Below are positions 7,984-16,439 of a DNA stretch of 64,000 nt, piece after piece. Each line of letters starts with the position of its first letter. Position 1 is the stretch's first letter. The notes under the pieces were generated by a model. The model was not told the origin of the DNA and searched no databases. It was given only the letters and a program-made list of their open reading frames with translations. The stretch is taken from the NCBI RefSeq assembly GCF_013141695.1, contig NZ_WHNY01000067.1:689512-753511 (forward strand), in the 5' to 3' direction. A program made the position numbers and the translations under genes. This DNA comes from Paenibacillus plantarum. GTDB lineage: Bacteria; Bacillota; Bacilli; Paenibacillales; NBRC-103111.

Positions 7984-9215
7984 AAGGTAGCCTAGTTTGC
8001 CTCACGTTAATCATCGCGGAATAAAGCGGGAAGGCTGAGAAGCTAATCCGAACCGAAGGCTGGAAGTAAAGAATCAGTCAGGGGCAGAGCATAGATGGTG
8101 AAACTGCACGAAAGCAGAATATAACCCATCCACGAGGCCGCGACACTAAGAATTCAAGCGTCTTATCCCCTTAAATGATTTTGATAAGAAGGAGGTGATT
8201 AATTTGAATAGAGGTTATAGTGGATATTATCGAGAAACTTACTTAAGAAGTTCATACGAATACGCATATGCTAAGTATTTGGATTACCTCGGAATTACAT
8301 GGACCTATGAAGAAAGAACATTTAATTTAGGATACAAAACATATAAACCCGACTTTTTTATCTATGATAAGCAAAATAGCTTATTAAAAATTGTTGAAAT
8401 AAAACATAGGGATCCCATTGTTCTTGCTAGAACGAAAGTAGATCTTGAGCTTACGACATCGTTATATCGCATCTCTGCGGAGATTATATCTTACGAAGAA
8501 TTACTAAATTTGTATAAAGAACTTCCTATGTCGCTTACATCAACTTTAAATCAATGGATAGAATCGGAAAAAACTACAATTAATAAGAATTGGGAAGGTT
8601 CGCTTAATCCGCATTATAATCAAAAGCATAACGAAAATACTAAAAAGTATATTTCTGATAGAACAAAAGAGCGGTGGCAAGATCCTATTCTTCGAACTAA
8701 GATGTTAGCTGGATTCTTAAAAGGAGCAGAAGCGGTCAAAGCAAAAAAAGGGACATGGATTAAAGTCCCAAGGGTGAGTCGAGACTGCGAGCATTGTAAG
8801 AAACAATTCTGGAAGTTGGCTACGAGCGTCCAAAGATTTTGTAGTGATATTTGTGGTGGTAAATTTGGTTTTAAGTTAGCTAATGAGGTTTATAAAAAAA
8901 AACAGGCAGCAAGTTCATTGGAAAATAAAAAGTTATGTACTTGATTGGACCAAGAAGAATAGCAAGTACGTTGAAAATATTCCGTACAACAAAATAAAAT
9001 CGAGCTTGCAACCTTTGCTTGATGAAATTGTTGATAAATATGGTGTGAATGATATTAGAGTCGTTACTAATGCTGTTTTAGGGGAACAGCTAGGACGGAA
9101 AGAACTTCTAAAGTTCTTAAAGACGCTTTGAATGATAAGTGAAAATATATGCCGACCTAACGGGAATCAAACCGTTAGAACTATTGGATAAAAAACCGAT
9201 AGGATAACAAAATTG
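7984..9215 (+). mobile_element. Group I-type intron in nrdJ
   Basis: 1232 nt separate two nrdJ exons that join in frame without loss. Group I signatures: the 5' exon ends in U, the intron ends in G (9215), and the exon end CGUGUGGU pairs with GCCUCACG (7999-8006) with a U-G pair exactly at the splice site and one U-U mismatch (P1). The adjacent GUUU (7995-7998) pairs with the 3' exon start GAAC (P10). Other helices include GGCUGA with UCAGUC, CUGC with GCAG inside GAUGG/CCAUC, and two 3' hairpins (CUAACGG/CCGUUAG, CUAUUGG/CCGAUAG) placed like P9. I did not resolve P3/P7 fully. There is no group II domain V or reverse transcriptase. Confidence 0.8.
8204..9131 (+). pseudogene. Intron-encoded homing endonuclease, frameshifted
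   Basis: TTG 8204 follows a strong AAGGAGGTGAT. The N-terminal part (SSYEYAYAKYLDYLGI, KPDFFIYD, IVEIKHRD) has the D...E-x-K pattern of a PD-(D/E)XK or Vsr/TnsA-like nuclease. NPHYNQKHNENTKKYIS is NUMOD3-like DNA binding, and CEHC...FCSDIC is a C4 zinc ribbon. The frame stops at 8944, but a second frame to 9131 (VNDIRVVTNAVLGEQLG) supplies a plausible C-terminus. The switch falls at a run of nine A (8894-8902); eight A would give one continuous protein of about 309 residues. It may be inactive, phase-variable, or a sequencing artefact. Confidence 0.75.
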
Positions 9216-10793
9216 GAACAAGGCTTACCTGCTTGGGGTGTCTGTAATTTATCAGCCATCAATTTGTCGAAGTTCTATGATGCGGAGAAGCATGATGTGG
9301 ATTGGGAAGAGCTTGCTACCGTCGTACGCTATTCAACGCGTTTTCTGGATAATGTCATTGACAAAACGCCTTATCATTTCGAAGAAAATCGAGCAAATCA
9401 GCAAAATGAGCGTCGCGTAGGGCTAGGTACGATGGGTCTGGCAGAGCTTATGATTCTTTTGAAAATACGGTACGGCAGCCCGGAATCTCTCGTGTTCTTG
9501 GACAAGATTTATGGGTTCATGGCGAGAGAAGCGTATCTGGCTTCATCTGAGATTGCAGGCGAGAAGGGATCCTTCCAAGCCTTTATCGAAGATAAATTCA
9601 TGGAAAGCGGCTTTATGCGCAAAATGACAGAGGTATTTCCTGAGGTTGGTGAGGCCATTCATCAGAATGGTATGCGTAACGTGACGGTCATTACCCAGGC
9701 GCCAACGGGAAGTACGGGGACAATGGTTGGTACATCAACGGGGATTGAGCCTTACTTCGCATTTGAGTACTATCGTCAAAGTCGCCTAGGCTTCGATAAG
9801 CAGTATGTGCCGATTGCGCAGAATTGGAAAGATGCGAATCCAGATCAAGATCTGCCTGATTACTTCGTCACCTCGATGAGCTTGTCCGCTGAAGACCATA
9901 TTCGGGCACAAGCAGCCATTCAGACTTGGGTGGATAGCTCGATTTCGAAGACAGCTAACTGTCCAGCTGATTTCACAGTTGAGGAAACGAAACGACTCTA
10001 TGAATTGGCGTATGATCTAGGCTGTAAAGGCGTGACCATCTACCGCGATGGCAGCCGTGATGTCCAAGTATTGAGTACGAGTTCGGATAAGAAGGAAGAA
10101 GTGAAAGTGGAGGCTCAGCCCGAAGTAGCTCCAGTAGCTGTCGCGGCAGAGGCTGTTGTGGATGAGGAGAGCTTATCGCGTTTGTCTGGCAAGCTTGCGG
10201 TCAATGTGGATGCGAAGACGGAACAAGTCTTCGATAAGCAATACAAGCGTCGTCCGCAAATTTTGCGTGGCGCTACCTATAAGGTGAATACCCCATTCGG
10301 TATGGCGTATATCACGATCAATGATATGAATGGCACACCGAGCGAGATTTTCCTTAATGTAGGAAAAGCAGGGTCTGACGTGTTCGCGATGTCCGAAGCA
10401 CTTGGCCGTGTGTGCTCCTTGTTCTTGCGCTATGGCGATCACGGAGACAAAGTGAAGCTGCTCGTGAAGCACTTGAAAGGCATTGGCGGCTCCGGCGCCA
10501 TTGGATTCGGCAACAACCGCGTCGAGTCGATCGCAGACGCGGTTGCCAAAGCGCTCGAGCAGCACGACGAAGTGATGAGCGAGCCTGACGACGCGCGGAA
10601 CTACGTGACCGCGACGAGTGAAGTTGTTGAGGCAGCGCCGGCGGCTGGCGTTGCAGGGGGTGGCGGGCACGCGGCTCCGAGCGTGACGAGTGTCGCGGCG
10701 ATGGACCTGTGCACGTCCTGTGGTTCCGCTTCGCTGGTGAACAGCGAAGGGTGTAAGAATTGTATCAACTGCGGATATAGCAGATGTAATTAG
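9216..10793 (+). CDS. nrdJ: Class II ribonucleotide reductase NrdJ, exon 2
   Basis: 525 codons continuing directly from exon 1, starting EQGLPAWGVCNLSAINL; E355 completes the catalytic N-P-C-G-E motif. APTGSTGTMVGTSTGIEP is the conserved C-terminal substrate/radical segment, and KGVTIYRDGSR precedes a low-complexity Glu/Val/Ala linker. The C-terminal tail is cysteine-rich (DLCTSCGS, GCKNCINCGYSRCN), as expected for the zinc-binding redox tail of long NrdJ proteins. An apparent TTG start at 9213 is only the intron-exon junction read through. This part has the higher GC of the backbone, in contrast to the AT-rich intron ORF. Confidence 0.93.
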   Translation, partial: EQGLPAWGVCNLSAINLSKFYDAEKHDVDWEELATVVRYSTRFLDNVIDKTPYHFEENRANQQNERRVGLGTMGLAELMILLKIRYGSPESLVFLDKIYGFMAREAYLASSEIAGEKGSFQAFIEDKFMESGFMRKMTEVFPEVGEAIHQNGMRNVTVITQAPTGSTGTMVGTSTGIEPYFAFEYYRQSRLGFDKQYVPIAQNWKDANPDQDLPDYFVTSMSLSAEDHIRAQAAIQTWVDSSISKTANCPADFTVEETKRLYELAYDLGCKGVTIYRDGSRDVQVLSTSSDKKEEVKVEAQPEVAPVAVAAEAVVDEESLSRLSGKLAVNVDAKTEQVFDKQYKRRPQILRGATYKVNTPFGMAYITINDMNGTPSEIFLNVGKAGSDVFAMSEALGRVCSLFLRYGDHGDKVKLLVKHLKGIGGSGAIGFGNNRVESIADAVAKALEQHDEVMSEPDDARNYVTATSEVVEAAPAAGVAGGGGHAAPSVTSVAAMDLCTSCGSASLVNSEGCKNCINCGYSRCN

Positions 10794-10822
10794 TAGAGAA
10801 TCCATGGCGGAGGCCCTGGATG

Positions 10823-10890
10823 TGTCAAATTCCAGAAATAATTAGAATTGTTCCATAAATCCTTAGACGGTTTGTTCCAGAATTCATAAG
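10823..10890. repeat. Candidate Tn7-like transposon end with three repeats
   Basis: Thirty bases after the nrdJ stop, a TGTCAAAT start is followed by three imperfect direct repeats: TTCCAGAAATAAT (10830), TTCCATAAATCCT (10851) and TTCCAGAATTCAT (10875), spaced 21 and 24 bp. Terminal TGT and repeats about 22 bp apart are how Tn7/Tn5053-type transposase binding sites are arranged, and TniQ genes follow. I did not find a matching right end. Confidence 0.4.
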
Positions 10891-10932
10891 AAAATAGGAT
10901 TTATGCGCGGGAATGTATAAATATACAAGGCA

Positions 10933-10972
10933 ATGCCAAGGCTGATTTCAAATAGTCTTGGCATATTTTTTT
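10933..10972 (+). terminator. Rho-independent terminator
   Basis: ATGCCAAG (10933-10940) pairs with CTTGGCAT (10957-10964) and is followed by ATTTTTTT. It would end nrdJ transcription before the TniQ gene. Confidence 0.75.
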
Positions 10973-10988
10973 AAGGTGGAGTATATTG

Positions 10989-11861
10989 ATGAATCGCCCA
11001 TTTTGTTACGAAGATGAGTCTGTTGAAGGTTATTTCTATAGGGTCTCAAAAGCAAACTATATTTCGATTAATCACTTAAATGACTTTATTAATCCTTATT
11101 ACAAAAAAGGGATTGGCGATTTAGAGAGAGTAATGTTATGGATGAATGATGATAATATGCATATCTATAATAGAAATTCTATTCATTTTATTAATAACAA
11201 TGGATTACAACAACATAATTTTCGACCAAAGCTTTATTCCAAATTCTGCCCCTCGTGTATTAATGAACAACCATATCATAGAGTTCATTGGTTAATTGCC
11301 CCTGTAATAATTTGTAGAAAACATAACTTAGATTTACTGCATCAATGTGAATGTTCTAACCCTGTGACTTATAAAGATGTAATCGAAGATCAATGCCCAA
11401 ACTGTAAAATGGAGCTCTCTGCTTGTTCAGCTAGGCAAACTTACCTGGATGATGATAGTAAGAACTCAATGATGCTATTTGATAAGATTAGAGATGAAGG
11501 AGAGGTTTGGAATAACTTAACAATAATTGAGTATTATCAAGTGCTGAAAAGAATAAGATGGTTTCTGACTTATCATATGAAAGATGCAATTTCGATAAAT
11601 GATAGAAAGTATGATCTAAAAAAAGATCGCAACAATTGGCATGTTGGAAATAACTTGGTTTTTTATTGGATGATAAAGAAATCGGTTTTAATGACGAGTG
11701 ACTGGCCGGAAAATTTTGTGAAATTTTACTATGAAGTTTCTTCATCACTTAAGGCGAAATTTTATAGTCTTAGATACTATGTTGAAGTTAAAACGAAACA
11801 AGACTACATTTTCGAGAGATTTTTCACTAGATTAAAAAATATTAGGGACTCAAGAATGTAG
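10989..11861 (+). CDS. TniQ/TnsD-family protein (short)
   Basis: 290 residues. ATG 10989 has AAGGTGGAG 7 nt upstream. The N-terminal DESVEGYFYRVSKAN and the zinc-finger pattern CPSC-x4-YHR-x2-W followed by C-x2-H-x2-DLLHQC and CPNC are typical of TniQ, the target-selection subunit of Tn7-, Tn5053- and CAST-type transposons. TniQ binds target DNA or an effector and recruits the transposition ATPase. The C-terminal half is hydrophilic and unassigned. No TnsC/TniB ATPase or TnsB transposase core is in the window, so this may be an orphan. It ends at a bidirectional terminator shared with the convergent XRE gene. Confidence 0.75.
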   Translation: MNRPFCYEDESVEGYFYRVSKANYISINHLNDFINPYYKKGIGDLERVMLWMNDDNMHIYNRNSIHFINNNGLQQHNFRPKLYSKFCPSCINEQPYHRVHWLIAPVIICRKHNLDLLHQCECSNPVTYKDVIEDQCPNCKMELSACSARQTYLDDDSKNSMMLFDKIRDEGEVWNNLTIIEYYQVLKRIRWFLTYHMKDAISINDRKYDLKKDRNNWHVGNNLVFYWMIKKSVLMTSDWPENFVKFYYEVSSSLKAKFYSLRYYVEVKTKQDYIFERFFTRLKNIRDSRM

Positions 11862-11920
11862 GAATTGAAAAAAATAAAAAACTAACAAACGAATTTTGTG
11901 AGATCAGAAAATAAATTATG

Positions 11921-11953
11921 AATAAAAGGCGACCAATTTGGTCGCCTTTTATT
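11921..11953. terminator. Bidirectional terminator
   Basis: A perfect hairpin AAAAGGCGACC, AATT, GGTCGCCTTTT flanked by A and T tracts lies between the convergent tniQ and XRE genes. One arm overlaps the XRE stop codon. Confidence 0.8.
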
Positions 11954-12284
11954 CATACATTTCCAGTAGAATGTTCTTTACTTTCTTTACTTCACTGGAC
12001 TTTAAAGAAAATAGTAGATTTAAAATTTGCTCTAAATCATCTGATTTATCTTTTGTTCGACTATTTAGTCTCGCATATTCAAATAGGTCATACAGACCAA
12101 CATTTAAGGCAGTCGCGATTTTAGCAAGATTTAGAACGGAAATATTTTTTTCTGCACGTTCTACTCCACCAATATATGTATAGTGAAAATCAGCTAATTC
12201 TCCTAATTGTTCTTGTGAGAACCCTCTTTGCTTACGTAATTCACGTATTCGTTCACCAATTAATTTTAAATTAGGATCTGACAT
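11949..12284 (-). CDS. XRE-family transcriptional regulator
   Basis: 111 residues. The helix-turn-helix spans about residues 8-65 (IGERIRELRKQRGFSQEQLG, then HYTYIGGVERAEKNISVLNL), followed by a short helical tail likely to dimerise. Such Cro/C1-type repressors commonly control mobile-element operons. The divergent region 12290-12420 has repeated GTATTAAAA motifs and a GTATT...AATAC inverted repeat that could be its operator. It therefore probably controls itself and the barrel-tniQ operon that starts at 12435. Confidence 0.85.
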   Translation of the reverse strand: MSDPNLKLIGERIRELRKQRGFSQEQLGELADFHYTYIGGVERAEKNISVLNLAKIATALNVGLYDLFEYARLNSRTKDKSDDLEQILNLLFSLKSSEVKKVKNILLEMYE

Positions 12285-12434
12285 TGGCTAACACCTCTAA
12301 TTGAAGTGTAGTCAAGATATAAGAAGTCAAACATGCGTTTAATCGTATTAAAATTTATAAAATACTATCTATTTGTATTAAAAATCTAGTTTTTGGTGAT
12401 ATTAATAGTAATAGATTAATAGGAGGTGTTAATT

Positions 12435-12761
12435 GTGGAAACATTGTATGATTTATTTCCACTGGAGAGAGCAGAGATAACTAACAAAGGGTTGTTTTTC
12501 AATGGATATTGGTATTCGTGCAGCATCGCAATTAAAGAACAATGGTTCATATTTAAAGAGGCAATGTCTAAAGAGACTCCTATTTATGTAGACAGAAATG
12601 ATAATGAGTATATTTTAGTTTTGTTAACCGATGGTAGTCTTACAATTGCTTATAGAATATCTGATGAAATAGGTATGAGTGAGCAAAATATACTAAGTTA
12701 TCAAGAAAAGATAAGAGATTTAAAGCGGCAGTTGAAAAATCGGAAAAGAGTAAGAAAATGA
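12435..12761 (+). CDS. Free-standing Mu-type transposase C-terminal beta-barrel
   Basis: 108 residues from GTG 12435 behind AGGAGGTG. ERAEITNKGLFFNGYWYSC...PIYVDRNDNEYILVLL matches the pattern of the Mu/TnsB transposase C-terminal barrel (basic start, GI-x-NG-x-xY, then a D-x-x-D strand), with a basic helical tail (KRQLKNRKRVRK). In known transposases this domain follows a DDE core; here the gene has its own ribosome binding site and no DDE core precedes it. It overlaps the next gene by 4 nt. It could be a trimmed relic or a working accessory subunit. The fold assignment rests on motif resemblance only. Confidence 0.55.
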   Translation: METLYDLFPLERAEITNKGLFFNGYWYSCSIAIKEQWFIFKEAMSKETPIYVDRNDNEYILVLLTDGSLTIAYRISDEIGMSEQNILSYQEKIRDLKRQLKNRKRVRK

Positions 12762-14524
12762 TGGGGAATTCTATTCAAGTTAAGTATTTAAAAAACCAAC
12801 TCGATATTTACCCTGATGAGAGTATTTCAGGTTTTCTTTTCAGATTGTCTCAGTGTAATCATTATCACAATGTTAATTATTTATCTAAATACCTTTGTTT
12901 ATCATTTTACGAAGTGCAAAATAATCAATTCACTCATGAATCTCTAAGAAAACTTAATGACTTGAATGGGGGGCTTGTAAGTTTTGGGTTAAACAATGGA
13001 TATGAATTAGAAGAACGTATTGGGTTAGATTTATATACTAAAATATTGATGAGAAATAAAGTGAAGTACTGCCCGCTGTGCATTCGGGATAAATATTATC
13101 ACCGAACAATGTGGATGGTGGTACCTTGTCATTTATGTATTGAACATAAAGTGAAATTGGTGGATCAATGCCCTAAATGTGACTACGTTATAAGTATGGC
13201 GGCATTTTTTGATCAAAAATGTACCAAATGCTCCTTTGAATTCATTTATACAGAATCAATAGTAATAGAGAATAGAATTTTCGTAGAGTCACAAATACAA
13301 TTATCCAATGGGTTTTGGAATGATAATTTCATGATAATGAAGAGTTGCAATTTTGTTGATTTTCTTAAATTAGCTTTCCATAGCTTTCATTTGCTTAATG
13401 GTGCCCCTGATTATATCTCTCTAACATTAGAGGATCTGTCAATATTTCATAATCGTTCCAATGGTGAAAAGAGTGGACTTATACTAGCTACTGCTATAGC
13501 AAATGTGTATTGGATGTATAATGAATTCCCAAATCATTTCTTTCTTGTTTTAGATAATTTCTTAACACGCAATCGTGGACAAGTAAATTATGAAAAATTA
13601 AAAGCATTTGATGATCTATTTGACGTTAAGGGTTTTTTATGGGTCCAAGAAGCTTACAACGCATTTTTCATTAATCAAATAGATAAAGGAAAAATAAGAA
13701 GGGATTTTTCAATTTTTAAGAAGAACCCAGATTTACTATTAAATAGAACGAATGTGCGGAGAGAAGAGGTTAGACAACTCACGGGAATAGCTTATGAAAA
13801 GCTCGATGAACTGAGTGATTATCAGAAGTTGAAGCTCGAAAAAATTTTATCTAATGGGATTTCAAGGTATTTAGTCGAAAAAGCAACTCTGGATAACTAT
13901 TTAAACGAAAAGGAGTCACTAATTTCAAGAAAGGAAGTTGGATTAGTATTTGGGATAAATTCGTACTCAGTTAATAATGTGGTTAGTGCTGGCTATTTAA
14001 CACCAATTCAAATTGCAAAGTCGCCGAATAGACAGTTTCAATTGGATGAAGTGAAAAAATTAATGGAGAGGTGTAGTGGTCAAATTGTAATAGAACTGGA
14101 CCCTAATTTTATTAAATTTCATGATGTACTAATCAAATTTTCTACATGCTCGCTAACAATAGTTGATATCATTTCGTTTACGCTATCGGGACAACTCAAG
14201 CCTGTAAGAATTCTACCTACGGGGACTCTTGCAGACAATTATTATGAGGAAAATGAAATAAAAATCTGTCTGGAAATAGTTAAAAGAAGTAAACAAGAAG
14301 AAAATGGTTTTTATTTTCAAGATGTTATGAAAAAATTAAAAATTGGAGAAAAGAGGCTATGGAGAATAATAAAAGAAAATGACATTGCTGCTGATTTCAC
14401 TTTACATATGAAAGATGGTAGAAAAAGATATTACTTCAAAGAAGATACGATTTCAAAAATTAAGCTTTTTATAAGCAACCAGGATAATGAAATAAAATTA
14501 AAAAGAAAGATTGGTGATAAATGA
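12758..14524 (+). CDS. TniQ/TnsD-family protein (long)
   Basis: 588 residues. The N-terminus has the TniQ pattern IYPDESISGFLFRLSQCNHY and a zinc site CPLC-x4-YYHRTMW...C-x2-H...LVDQCPKC...CTKC (about residues 107-167). The remainder, about 400 residues, includes two or three helix-turn-helix-like stretches (SRKEVGLVFGINSYSVNNVV; FQDVMKKLKIGEKRLWRII), as in TnsD proteins that read a specific attachment site. Start ATG 12758 overlaps the previous stop and its own stop overlaps the next start, so the three genes form one tightly coupled operon. Confidence 0.75.
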   Translation: MMGNSIQVKYLKNQLDIYPDESISGFLFRLSQCNHYHNVNYLSKYLCLSFYEVQNNQFTHESLRKLNDLNGGLVSFGLNNGYELEERIGLDLYTKILMRNKVKYCPLCIRDKYYHRTMWMVVPCHLCIEHKVKLVDQCPKCDYVISMAAFFDQKCTKCSFEFIYTESIVIENRIFVESQIQLSNGFWNDNFMIMKSCNFVDFLKLAFHSFHLLNGAPDYISLTLEDLSIFHNRSNGEKSGLILATAIANVYWMYNEFPNHFFLVLDNFLTRNRGQVNYEKLKAFDDLFDVKGFLWVQEAYNAFFINQIDKGKIRRDFSIFKKNPDLLLNRTNVRREEVRQLTGIAYEKLDELSDYQKLKLEKILSNGISRYLVEKATLDNYLNEKESLISRKEVGLVFGINSYSVNNVVSAGYLTPIQIAKSPNRQFQLDEVKKLMERCSGQIVIELDPNFIKFHDVLIKFSTCSLTIVDIISFTLSGQLKPVRILPTGTLADNYYEENEIKICLEIVKRSKQEENGFYFQDVMKKLKIGEKRLWRIIKENDIAADFTLHMKDGRKRYYFKEDTISKIKLFISNQDNEIKLKRKIGDK

Positions 14525-15339
14525 GACTAGAAGGAATAATTAAATATATCCAGGACGGTTCATATTTAAAGCTGAAGCAAGAGAAAGAAAAGTTATGTCT
14601 GTTAAAAACTATGATTAGAAATGAACAGGATGCACTTGATATAAAACGTTTGGTTTGGAAAAAGTATGGTGTAGTTGGTGAATTTGAAATCTGTAAGCAA
14701 TACAGTTATAACCACTTGGATTTAAATGTATTACTTCTTGATCTTGGAATTTTTCATCAAAATACATACATAAAGGGTGAAGAATTATCGGAAGAAGAGA
14801 AAGAGCAATTAAAGTATCAAAACATCCCTAAAAAGTATTTTTTGAAGTATACAGCTAATAAGGATATGAGAGAACAGATCTCACAATCGCATTTTGATTC
14901 TAGTTATCCTAGTATAGATGATATTGGGTTAACTAGAAAAGTTGGATTATGGAGAGAAACATATAATAAGTATGAGAAATTAAATAGTTCTTGGGAAAAG
15001 GAAAAAGTGAGAACATTAACATCGTATGATTGGATGTTAGAGGAAAAAATTACTATTAGGGGCGGAATGCTATCAGTTGTTGAATCACCTATCAGATATA
15101 GAACAGATATGGTAATTGATATCCTAGGTCTAGAGGCAACTTTAAAAATGGCTAGAATTGATCCCAATAAATTAGTCGAGTTCACAGCTAGAGGCTTTTT
15201 GACAAAAAAAGATTTAAAAAATTTCAGGAAAATTATCGCAGTTAATAGAAGGTATCTATTAATGACAATTCAAAAAGAAATGAAAAAGAAAGAGTATTGG
15301 ATCACAAAGATGACCCAAATATCAAACCTGGGTAAGTGA
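14521..15339 (+). CDS. Unknown protein in TniQ operon
   Basis: 272 residues, charged and Lys/Glu-rich, with no membrane segment or signal peptide. I do not recognise the family. LDIKRLVWKKYGVVGEFEIC and LIDVLGLEATLKMAR-like helical segments and a strongly basic C-terminus (QKEMKKKEYWITKM) suggest nucleic-acid or protein binding. It overlaps the long tniQ gene by 4 nt, so it is co-translated and probably works with it. By position it corresponds to accessory genes of Tn7-like elements (TnsE-type), but I see no TnsE motif. It ends 45 nt after the last coupled start without a clear terminator. Confidence 0.6.
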   Translation: MRLEGIIKYIQDGSYLKLKQEKEKLCLLKTMIRNEQDALDIKRLVWKKYGVVGEFEICKQYSYNHLDLNVLLLDLGIFHQNTYIKGEELSEEEKEQLKYQNIPKKYFLKYTANKDMREQISQSHFDSSYPSIDDIGLTRKVGLWRETYNKYEKLNSSWEKEKVRTLTSYDWMLEEKITIRGGMLSVVESPIRYRTDMVIDILGLEATLKMARIDPNKLVEFTARGFLTKKDLKNFRKIIAVNRRYLLMTIQKEMKKKEYWITKMTQISNLGK

Positions 15340-15539
15340 CAATAGATCATGGGAAATAAAGTGCGTTAGTGAATGTTTACTAATGTAAAAAATTCGGGCC
15401 AGTAGTTTTGCTGGTACCAAACCCGCGATCCGCTAAATTAACGGGCAGAAGAGCGTGGAAAATAGACCCATTAAAAGTTGCACAAAATATGTTAGTATTG
15501 ATCTGGGATTTAAATGACGAGTATATCCGAGGTGTACTA

Positions 15540-16007
15540 ATGGACAATTGGGTTCCTTTATCAAATGAACTATATCGGCTAGTATGGGATAAATTTTATG
15601 AACATTTCAATTTTAAACCAAGTGTTCATAGTAACGATTGGCCTTCCTTTAGTTTACCATCGCCATATATTACTTATAAATTGACTAGTTATACGAATGA
15701 CGACATAGACGATTTAGAGAGAAATTGCGTTGCATGCCTTAAATTAGTAACTGAACCTGATGAATATCTGTATGCCTTAGACTGGCAACACGAATCGTTT
15801 CAATATAATCCCCATTTGGGTCCACCGAGTACTATTTCCTTTTACCCAGATGGTGATTATTATCTATTTATTAATAAAGATTTCAAATGGGGATATTTAG
15901 GGCATCCATGGGAACAAACAATTAGTATCTTTGGCGAAGTTTTAATTCAACAGTTTGAAATTAATAAACCAAAATTATTTGGAGAAGTAGTACGAAGTAG
16001 TGACTAG
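15540..16007 (+). CDS. DUF2716-family protein
   Basis: 156 residues. The C-terminal DWQHESFQYNP...FYPDGDYYLFINKDFKWGYLGHPWEQTISIFG is typical of DUF2716, a family of small uncharacterised bacterial proteins often found among variable accessory genes. An in-frame opening extends back to 15408, but GAGGTG at 15529-15534 fits ATG 15540, which gives the family-like start MDNWVPLSNELYRLVW. It is the first gene of a run of small + strand genes, and its stop codon lies against an attC-like repeat (16011). Confidence 0.75.
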   Translation: MDNWVPLSNELYRLVWDKFYEHFNFKPSVHSNDWPSFSLPSPYITYKLTSYTNDDIDDLERNCVACLKLVTEPDEYLYALDWQHESFQYNPHLGPPSTISFYPDGDYYLFINKDFKWGYLGHPWEQTISIFGEVLIQQFEINKPKLFGEVVRSSD

Positions 16008-16010
16008 CGG

Positions 16011-16088
16011 ATTAAGCTATGGGGATACGATAGCGTGGGAGTTTCAGATGCGACTCCTGTTTGTTTATTGAATTTACAGGTAGCATAG
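16011..16088. repeat. attC-like repeat A (complete)
   Basis: AAGCTAT and CGATAGCG half-sites, a GGAGT/ACTCC hairpin, then TATTGAA and TTTACAGGTAGC. It begins 3 nt after the DUF2716 stop. This is a shorter and more divergent member of the family described in the findings. Confidence 0.5.
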
Positions 16089-16110
16089 ATGATTTAAAGG
16101 TGGGAATAAG

Positions 16111-16383
16111 ATGATAAAGTTAGATTTAGATCAAATTAAGGAAATCATATCTAAAAGATTTCCTGAATGGAATATTTACATTGACCCCTACGGGAAATGT
16201 ATCTGGGTAAGTATGAACGATAAGTATTTGAATTTTTTTGAGCTCCAAATTACTGAAGATGAAGTTGGAATTTCTCGACGAAGAGAAAGTGAAGGATTAG
16301 ATTTTTCAGGTCATGATGAAGCTTTTAAAGATCTTGATGAAACTTTCGAATATATCGATAAGAATTTGCTAACTAACGGATAA
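16111..16383 (+). CDS. Small unknown protein, cassette gene
   Basis: 90 residues from ATG 16111 behind AAAGGTGGG. Acidic, soluble, no recognised domain; a strand-rich middle (WNIYIDPYGKCIWVSMNDKYLNFFEL, quoted in parts: WNIYIDP, CIWVSM, LNFFEL) and a helical acidic end. The size, acidity and neighbourhood suit an immunity-type or similar accessory protein, but that is only context. The stop codon TAA is formed inside the following attC-like half-site (GGATAACG). Confidence 0.6.
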   Translation: MIKLDLDQIKEIISKRFPEWNIYIDPYGKCIWVSMNDKYLNFFELQITEDEVGISRRRESEGLDFSGHDEAFKDLDETFEYIDKNLLTNG

Positions 16384-16400
16384 CGAATCCTCGATAGTTA
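16371..16400. repeat. attC-like repeat B (left half)
   Basis: ACTAACGGATAACGAATC resembles the left half (CTAACG, about 5-nt spacer, AACG) of the repeat family. The hairpin and right half are missing or unrecognisable. Confidence 0.4.
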
Positions 16401-16439
16401 AAATTCGCGTGTAGTATGGGAGAGCTAGAGAAGAAATAA

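Noticed and set aside
7984..9215. Intein in NrdJ
   Set aside because: The intervening DNA has stop codons straight after exon 1 and no intein splicing motifs; the RNA pairings fit a group I intron.
7984..9215. Group II intron
   Set aside because: No GUGYG start, no domain V-like hairpin and no reverse transcriptase.
10173..10805. Large minus-strand frame opposite nrdJ exon 2
   Set aside because: Shadow of the high-GC nrdJ coding frame; no ribosome site and no family resemblance.
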